This document shows, piece by piece, positions 58,772 to 64,000 of a stretch of DNA of 64,000 nucleotides (position 1 is the first letter of the stretch; every line of letters starts with the position of its first letter). The position numbers and the translations under genes were made by a program. The stretch comes from Methylovorus sp. MM2. GTDB taxonomy: Bacteria > Pseudomonadota > Gammaproteobacteria > Burkholderiales > Methylophilaceae. The stretch spans positions 868,001 to 932,000 of the forward strand of contig NZ_LXUF01000001.1 in NCBI RefSeq assembly GCF_001648895.1, written 5' to 3'. The notes below the pieces were generated by a model. That model had not been told where the DNA came from and did not search any database. It saw only the letters and a list, made by a program, of their open reading frames with translations.

Positions 58772-59755
58772 TCACATAAGCGCTGCAATGGGATTATATT
58801 TTTTCGCTTCTAGCATCTGATCAGGAGCCAGATGTGCATATCGCATAGTCATCGCTAAAGTTGAATGCCCCAGTAATCTTTGCAGGACTAGGATATTTCC
58901 CCCATTCATCATGAAGTGACTAGCGAATGTATGTCGCAAGACATGTGACATCTGACCCTCAGGTAAGACTAATCCAGATCTCTCGATACTCTTCCTGAAT
59001 CGACCATAAGCAGATTTGAACAATCGCCCTGTAAAACTCTTATTTGCTACAGCGTGAACCTCGGTTATCAACTCATCAGAGACTGGAATGGATCTATTCT
59101 TTCCGGACTTTGTTTTACTCAGATGTATCTGGCCATCACGAATTTGACTGATATTCAATTGTTCAGCCTCACTCCAGCGTGCACCAGTCGATAGACATAT
59201 CTTTGTTATCAATAAAGCGTCACCAGATAATGAGTCAAGTAATAGCTTTATCTGCTCTAACGTCAGATAAGAAAGCTCTCGCTCCTCTATCTTGAACTGA
59301 CGTATCTTCGCTAAAGGGTTATCTCTCTTCCATTGCCCCAAGCGTTTTAGCTCATTGAATACTGCTCTAAGGTATGCATGGTCGCGATTGATGAAATTAG
59401 GGGAAATGCCTGCTTCAAGACGTTTGCTCCGATAAGTGGAAAAATCTTCTGCGGTAAATTTATCAGCCGTAGGATTACCTAGTGCCGCACAAAGGTTTTT
59501 TAACTTGCGAAGAGTGTTCTTAGCCTTTAGCTGTTGCCCATGATGTTGCTGCCAAATATCGACTAAGTCTGATAAACGTCGCGTATCTCGTTTCTGGGGC
59601 TGCCATTCATGAGATTGATTGATCTGTGTCTTGATCCAAGCTTCCCAAGCTAAAGCTTCACCCTTGGTGTCAAAAGATTTGCGGTAACGCTTGGTATGCC
59701 TGCCACCCGGTTGTATATCTACGATCCATCCTTTAGCTGATTTATTGATACTCAT
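58772..59755 (-). CDS. Tyrosine recombinase integrase (P2-like)
   Basis: Site-specific recombinase of 327 residues from ATG 59755 (MSINKSAKGWIVDIQPGG); an in-frame start 60 bases upstream is less likely because it would add a hydrophobic tail. An N-terminal arm-binding part, a core-binding SAM-like part (about 60-150) and the catalytic domain with Arg in STGARWSEAEQL, HVLRHTF, and GHSTLAMTMRYAH, with the nucleophile Tyr. It is next to the tRNA-Leu gene and responsible for the island. Confidence 0.92.
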   Translation of the reverse strand: MSINKSAKGWIVDIQPGGRHTKRYRKSFDTKGEALAWEAWIKTQINQSHEWQPQKRDTRRLSDLVDIWQQHHGQQLKAKNTLRKLKNLCAALGNPTADKFTAEDFSTYRSKRLEAGISPNFINRDHAYLRAVFNELKRLGQWKRDNPLAKIRQFKIEERELSYLTLEQIKLLLDSLSGDALLITKICLSTGARWSEAEQLNISQIRDGQIHLSKTKSGKNRSIPVSDELITEVHAVANKSFTGRLFKSAYGRFRKSIERSGLVLPEGQMSHVLRHTFASHFMMNGGNILVLQRLLGHSTLAMTMRYAHLAPDQMLEAKKYNPIAALM

Positions 59756-59911
59756 ATTGTTGGGGAAATAAATAACTGAAAAGGGGCATGTTATCCATAT
59801 ACTTATCCCAATCAAACTTCGAATGACAATAGATGCCTTTATATTCCATTAGACGAAAAAAAGCCCTGAAGAGGTTATCGTCAGGGCATCTTTATCAATC
59901 AGAAAAGAGGG

Positions 59912-60817
59912 TCATGGCTCATAAAAAGTCATTGCGATGATTACAAAATGCTCTCCAGACACAGTATTCAAAAGCGAATTTGAAATACTCGTAATCTTGG
60001 GATTTAAAGATACAAGTTGCTCTGAAGAAATTACCCCGGTCAATGCTGCATTAAGTTCGGCTGTTAGATCGTTTCGGGTCGTCGTATCTTCTGATGCGGA
60101 TTTTACCCAGTAGCCTGAGATCCCTCTTATCAATCGTACATATTGATTTGAAGATAGATGCGCACTGCAATCCTCAAGCCGCTTGGGGACGCTGATTGCT
60201 CTAAGCTTATTGAGAGCCGAAGTCGAAAGTTTTACAACAACGAAATCAGCCTTTGTTTTCACAGTGATGGTTTGGAATCTGTCTAAGGTGGTTTTTATAT
60301 TGGCTGAAGCCTGTTTTAAAACTTCTCCACTGACCCCTATGTTTTTAAGCGCTTTTATTATATCCGTTGAAGCCGTGCCATTCGCGGTATTCTGAACAGT
60401 ATTCTGATAACTGATACTGTAAGGCACATAGTTGATATCCAGATCAGATAATGTGAATGGTGAGTCCGCTGACATTCCGCAGGTTGCAGGATCAGTCCCT
60501 TTTTTGTCATCGTCAGCAAGAATGCCACCTACATAATCCAGCCATCTTGGAGACCCATCCACAATCGGAAGGGCAGGCTGGTATTTTGACATCAACAGAC
60601 TTTTATCACCTGTAGGAGCGCAATTGTTTTTAGCAAAATTAGCGGGACATGCCTCACTGGGTGACAACTTCATTTCACCAACAGATATCTTCGTGAACAC
60701 CGAGCAAGCACTTAATGAGATTGCAGCGATTGTTACCAGAAAGATTCTGATTAGAGTTCCCGAGTGTTTTTTTATTACAGGCAAGACATTACTATCGACT
60801 ATTGCTGAAACATGCAT
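59912..60817 (-). CDS. Hypothetical lipoprotein (island)
   Basis: A 301-residue protein with a long N-terminal stretch and then a lipoprotein signal (LVTIAAISLSAC, Cys about residue 38). The mature part contains several cysteines (EACPANFAKNNCAPTGDK, PATCGMSAD, EDCSAHLSS). No family is recognised. The start may be further in; an earlier ATG gives a 25-residue extension before the hydrophobic part. It lies between the integrase and the DUF3883 gene on the same strand, but with gaps of 96 and 157 bases, so it is likely to have its own promoter. Confidence 0.7.
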   Translation of the reverse strand: MHVSAIVDSNVLPVIKKHSGTLIRIFLVTIAAISLSACSVFTKISVGEMKLSPSEACPANFAKNNCAPTGDKSLLMSKYQPALPIVDGSPRWLDYVGGILADDDKKGTDPATCGMSADSPFTLSDLDINYVPYSISYQNTVQNTANGTASTDIIKALKNIGVSGEVLKQASANIKTTLDRFQTITVKTKADFVVVKLSTSALNKLRAISVPKRLEDCSAHLSSNQYVRLIRGISGYWVKSASEDTTTRNDLTAELNAALTGVISSEQLVSLNPKITSISNSLLNTVSGEHFVIIAMTFYEP

Positions 60818-60974
60818 TTTTTTGATTTCCCCGGATAGAACAGAATTTGACTATATGAATGTTTTATTTTTCTTAACTGTCTACCCTTCACGTAAATAAA
60901 TCAAGCTATTACGGATATCAGGTTTGGTATTTTAGATTCTGGAAGATTTTCTAACTATCATTTTGAAATGATCA

Positions 60975-61808
60975 TTATTTAAATGCATTAAATGGGATAC
61001 GTACCGTTTCCCATTTCCCATGTCCTAGATTGTTTGGGAGATGGTCTATTAATTTTTCTTTATCAACTACGATTAGATTGACTGGATTTGCGTTCAAAGA
61101 CCACAAGTGCAAGCAATAATTTTTTGAGGTCTCTGCGACGTTCCATTCATTTCTTGTGAGAGTGAAATAAGCTTCTTTGATCCCCATAGTCGAACCTTTA
61201 ACTTCTATTTTTAAAGGTTCTTTATTCCCTGGCTCCACTTGTGATAAAACATCAAATCCAGAGAAATTAGACTCTAGAGATTGCCATTTAGCGGGTTCAC
61301 CCGTCCTCTGCGTTTCATGTTCAACGGATCTTCGCTCAGCATCACGTCCTATTTTTAGAAGGGCCGTAGATTTTTTCGCTTTAGCTGCATGACCTAGTGT
61401 GTCCCACCATTCAATTAATTCGTCAGTCCAACTATCTAAGAGCCCCGCTTCTTTAAAACATTGGGAGGCATCTGCCGGTAAAGCACTTCTTGCTTCCGCT
61501 CGCCCGCTAGGGATTTTTCTTGCCCATAGTGGCTCATAAAAGCTGATCATATCGATAATCTGGGTTCGTAACTGGTCAATAGGATTCCCCTGGCTAAGAA
61601 TGTTCAGACCCTTATCTGTGACAAAAACTAATCCATCGCCATCAAGCGCGATCCAGCCACAATCTTGTGATACTTGGAGTACGATGTCTGCAGAAGCGAC
61701 ACCAAACATTTGAAATGATGCTTTGAATTCTTCATGACTCACAGGCTTTGCCTGTAGATGTTGAAGAAATTTAACCGACGAATATAGCGCCCCTACAGAA
61801 AAGCTCAT
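60975..61808 (-). CDS. DUF3883-domain protein (possible nuclease) of candidate defence operon
   Basis: A 277-residue protein. The first half has winged-helix-like character (HEEFKASFQMFGVASADIVL, FVTDKGLNILSQG). The C-terminal part from about 165 matches DUF3883: SGFDVLSQVEPGNK, LKIEVKGSTMG, AYFTLTRNEWNVAETSKNY and HLWSL. The D...EVK pattern is that of PD-(D/E)XK-like nucleases. It starts directly after the stop of the helicase gene (TAA-ATG), so both are co-translated. DUF3883 proteins recur in phage defence loci; nuclease action is inferred. Confidence 0.8.
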   Translation of the reverse strand: MSFSVGALYSSVKFLQHLQAKPVSHEEFKASFQMFGVASADIVLQVSQDCGWIALDGDGLVFVTDKGLNILSQGNPIDQLRTQIIDMISFYEPLWARKIPSGRAEARSALPADASQCFKEAGLLDSWTDELIEWWDTLGHAAKAKKSTALLKIGRDAERRSVEHETQRTGEPAKWQSLESNFSGFDVLSQVEPGNKEPLKIEVKGSTMGIKEAYFTLTRNEWNVAETSKNYCLHLWSLNANPVNLIVVDKEKLIDHLPNNLGHGKWETVRIPFNAFK

Positions 61809-63581
61809 TTAGGTAGCCTTTCCTTGTAGGTAATTGAGTATCTCTCCTATATCCTCTTTTTCAAGATCAGTGGCTTCAGGATCTAGTGTAATGGGATCAA
61901 TATTTAGATCTGGATCATCCAGCACTTCGCCCATGCGTTGTACTTTTGCTCGTAAGCGAGAATCAACAACCTCGTCAATGGTTCCTGGAGCACATACAAT
62001 TTCAATGTAGGTTTTTTGTTCGAGAGTCAAACCAAATCGATGTATTCGATCTTCAGACTGTAAGTACTGAGCAGCATTAAAGTTGCGATCTAGATAGATT
62101 GCATGATGGCAAACAGTATGAAGACTAATTCCTTCAGAACACGCAGCAGGGTTGGCTACTAAAACATAAGTATGCTGATCGTCATGGAAACGTTTAATTT
62201 TTGCTTCGCGAGTATCTTCTTCCTCTTCACTACCAGCTTCAACGCCACCATGAATATATTCAGCTTTTAGATCTGCAAGTCTAGCTGCAATTAATTCAAC
62301 ATTTCCTACAAATGAGGACCAGATAACGGTTTTTTTGCCTTCATAAGCCAATTGCCGTGCCCGATTGCATACCCAATCGACTTTAGGGCTATCCTCTTCA
62401 GAAAGTATTTCTGCAAGTATGCCTTGGTGGGCTAATGGTGTATTAGCCAATAGCATAGGGTTAGACACCAATTGAATTAGTCTTAGAACGCTTCGACTAA
62501 ATCTTCTAACTGCATTACGATCTGCAGTTTTTAGATTCGCAGCCTCTAAAGCCGTCTCTGATTTTAATAAAGTATATAAATATTGTTGCGCCGGGGTGAG
62601 GCTGACAGGAATAGAAACTCTATTTACCTTTGGTAAACCTAACTCTATCTTTGTTGTTCTAACAAACACTTTCTGGATTAAATCTTTAACAGTAGAGTCT
62701 TCCGCTTTAATTTCAGGGTATAAGAAGTTAAATTGAGGCACTAAATCACTAATATTATTTGGTAGTGGTGTACCACTCATAATTAACTTATTTGATGGCA
62801 AATGCGCTAAGCTTAAAATTGCTTTACCTATGACACCTGTTGCACCACGCTTCATGCGATGACTTTCGTCCAAGAAAACCATGCAAGGATGTTCATTCAG
62901 AAAGCTACCCAATAACTCAATGACATTAGGAACTTGCTGGTAAGTAATGAGTAGAAGTTTTTTAGGGTGGGTCAGCAAGGCAGAAATGTTGTTAAAGCCA
63001 CCTATAAGCCTGCAGATATCATCTTTTAGGGCAGGTAGGCATTCTTTGAGTTGCTCCTCCCATGCTGCAAATGCATTTTTTGGGGCAATGACCAAAAGAT
63101 GTGTATTTTCATTACGCATTATCGCAAAATAGGCTAAAGCTTCTGTAGTTTTTCCTGCGCCAGGAACTGAGAAAGTTGCTGCTGCTTTATATTTGATTAG
63201 TTTGTGAATATTTCTAAGCTGTTTGTCAGTGATCGGACGAGCAAACTTAAGTGCTGTTAATTTTGGCCGGATTGCGTCAAGTGAGAAAATCTCTTCACCA
63301 TCTTGATTAAAGCTCTTAGATTTGGCTAAGGCTTCTTTAAGTAGTTTTGTGGCCTGATCGTCAACATTGAGCGTTAATCCATACTCTTTAGCATAGAAGC
63401 CTATGCTGCTTCTAACTGCTAAGAAGCTCCACCATGGAATGGCAAATTGACTTGGACCAATATCCTCAAACTCATCAGTTTGATCAAGGCAAGTTCTTCG
63501 GATGTGAATCCATCCAGCACCGTTTTCATCAGAAATTAGTCGAACTTGCCGAGTTTCAGCGACATACTCAACTAAAATCAT
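61809..63581 (-). CDS. SNF2-type helicase of candidate defence operon
   Basis: A superfamily 2 ATPase of 590 residues. An N-terminal domain of about 110 residues is followed by the motor: Q-like and Walker A (FSVPGAGKTTEAL, about 137-149), motif Ia (LVIAPKNAFAAWEEQL), DESH box (VFLDESHRMKRG), motif III (IMSGTPLPNN), and in the second lobe IWSSFVGNV, LVANPAACSEGISLHTVCHHA and QSEDRIHRFG (motif VI). This is the SNF2 layout of DNA translocases. It overlaps the upstream gene by 4 bases and is followed directly by the DUF3883 gene, a helicase plus putative nuclease arrangement typical of defence. Confidence 0.9.
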   Translation of the reverse strand: MILVEYVAETRQVRLISDENGAGWIHIRRTCLDQTDEFEDIGPSQFAIPWWSFLAVRSSIGFYAKEYGLTLNVDDQATKLLKEALAKSKSFNQDGEEIFSLDAIRPKLTALKFARPITDKQLRNIHKLIKYKAAATFSVPGAGKTTEALAYFAIMRNENTHLLVIAPKNAFAAWEEQLKECLPALKDDICRLIGGFNNISALLTHPKKLLLITYQQVPNVIELLGSFLNEHPCMVFLDESHRMKRGATGVIGKAILSLAHLPSNKLIMSGTPLPNNISDLVPQFNFLYPEIKAEDSTVKDLIQKVFVRTTKIELGLPKVNRVSIPVSLTPAQQYLYTLLKSETALEAANLKTADRNAVRRFSRSVLRLIQLVSNPMLLANTPLAHQGILAEILSEEDSPKVDWVCNRARQLAYEGKKTVIWSSFVGNVELIAARLADLKAEYIHGGVEAGSEEEEDTREAKIKRFHDDQHTYVLVANPAACSEGISLHTVCHHAIYLDRNFNAAQYLQSEDRIHRFGLTLEQKTYIEIVCAPGTIDEVVDSRLRAKVQRMGEVLDDPDLNIDPITLDPEATDLEKEDIGEILNYLQGKAT

Positions 63582-64000
63582 TTAAGCCAGGACCTGATCT
63601 TTTCTATGGATTTTTCAATTGAAGCTAGCTGATCCTCTATACCTTTCTGTTCTTGATGATCAGTCAAGGCGGCAGTAGAGTCGAGTAGGGCCGTATTAGC
63701 TTTTCTCACTTGAGATAAAACAAACGTTACCTTCTCAATTTCTTTTAATTTAAGTTTTTCTGCTGTGACAACATCGGTCACAATATCTCTGACTTGCTCA
63801 AATTTGTTTGGATCTGACAAAACCTCTAATACATCTCCGAGATTTGATTCATCAGCTGCGCCAAATAGATCTAAAGCTGCGCCATCTGTTTCGATTGGCT
63901 TGGGCGTTAGATCAAAATCATTTCTTACTCGAGTGACAAATTGATCAAAGTATTTAGCAGCAGAAGGGATAGCTTCGTAAAGCCTGCCACCTCCTGTACT
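63578..64000 (-). CDS. Unknown protein with C-terminal coiled coil (N-terminus cut by window)
   Basis: The frame is open to the right edge, so the start is outside the window; a TTG at 63820 is not the start because the sequence before it is still protein-like. The visible 140 residues begin with STGGGRLYEAIPSAAKYFDQ, pass through an acidic part and end in a long helix rich in Lys, Glu and Leu (AEKLKLKEIEKV, DQLASIEKSIEKIRSWLK), a likely coiled coil. No family is recognised. Its stop overlaps the helicase start by 4 bases (ATGA), so it is the first visible gene of this operon. Confidence 0.75.
   Translation of the reverse strand, partial: STGGGRLYEAIPSAAKYFDQFVTRVRNDFDLTPKPIETDGAALDLFGAADESNLGDVLEVLSDPNKFEQVRDIVTDVVTAEKLKLKEIEKVTFVLSQVRKANTALLDSTAALTDHQEQKGIEDQLASIEKSIEKIRSWLK

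Larger units (their letters stand above)
57354..64000. mobile_element. Genomic island integrated at tRNA-Leu, right end outside the window
   Basis: Everything right of the tRNA-Leu gene looks acquired: an integrase of tyrosine recombinase type, two unrecognised exported proteins, a helicase-DUF3883 operon, a visibly more AT-rich composition than the region to the left, and no housekeeping genes. Integration into the 3' end of a tRNA gene is the usual habit of P2-like and island integrases. The right boundary and the second copy of the tRNA end are not in the window. Confidence 0.75.

Overview
The window looks like a piece of a betaproteobacterial chromosome of moderate GC. My best guess is the family Methylophilaceae, from the overall flavour of the proteins (urea-carboxylase-type cluster, TorF-type porin, RlmD, YqhA, surE-pcm-nlpD). 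No methylotrophy marker gene lies in the window, so this placement is an inference.

Region 1 (1-17.9 kb) is a nitrogen-scavenging block, all on the + strand except its last gene. It holds the end of a NitT/TauT-type ABC importer, a creatininase-family amidohydrolase, a type III glutamine synthetase, a NikR-like regulator that lacks two of the four nickel ligands, two urea-carboxylase-associated (DUF1989) proteins, a biotin-dependent carboxylase and an allophanate hydrolase split into two genes. Directly upstream of the carboxylase are two small hairpins with ACGG loops that match the guanidine-II (mini-ykkC) riboswitch. The cluster is therefore best read as guanidine degradation: guanidine to carboxyguanidine, to allophanate, to ammonia and CO2. 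Between riboswitch and carboxylase the first 11 codons of the carboxylase are duplicated, giving a 42-codon leader ORF that overlaps the true start. A TorF-type porin, an ethanolamine permease, EutB, EutC and an AraC-type regulator follow as a minimal ethanolamine-to-ammonia module.

Region 2 (18-57 kb) is mostly housekeeping: RlmD, a peptide-type ABC importer operon without ATPases but with an L,D-transpeptidase, a YhhQ-type transporter, NagZ, a Bax-inhibitor-like protein, rhomboid, TadA, a TgpA/DUF58/MoxR operon, PsiE, an OYE reductase, a nitroreductase, a thioredoxin variant, a YcnI-like protein, surE-pcm-nlpD, WrbA, PurB, AcnB, a FecR/OmpA pair, YqhA, RlmJ, Cu/Zn SOD, a CDF metal exporter, UvrC, PgsA and tRNA-Gly and tRNA-Cys. 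A 626-residue membrane sensor without any output domain and a PAP2 phosphatase close this part.

Region 3 (57.3-64 kb) starts at the 3' end of tRNA-Leu(UAA) and has the hallmarks of an integrated island: a tyrosine recombinase, paired direct repeats next to the tRNA, two unrecognised exported proteins, and a tight operon of an unknown coiled-coil protein (cut by the window end), a SNF2-type helicase and a DUF3883 protein. That operon resembles anti-phage defence modules and is the best candidate for an undescribed system. The guanidine/ethanolamine cluster is the best candidate for new metabolic biology.
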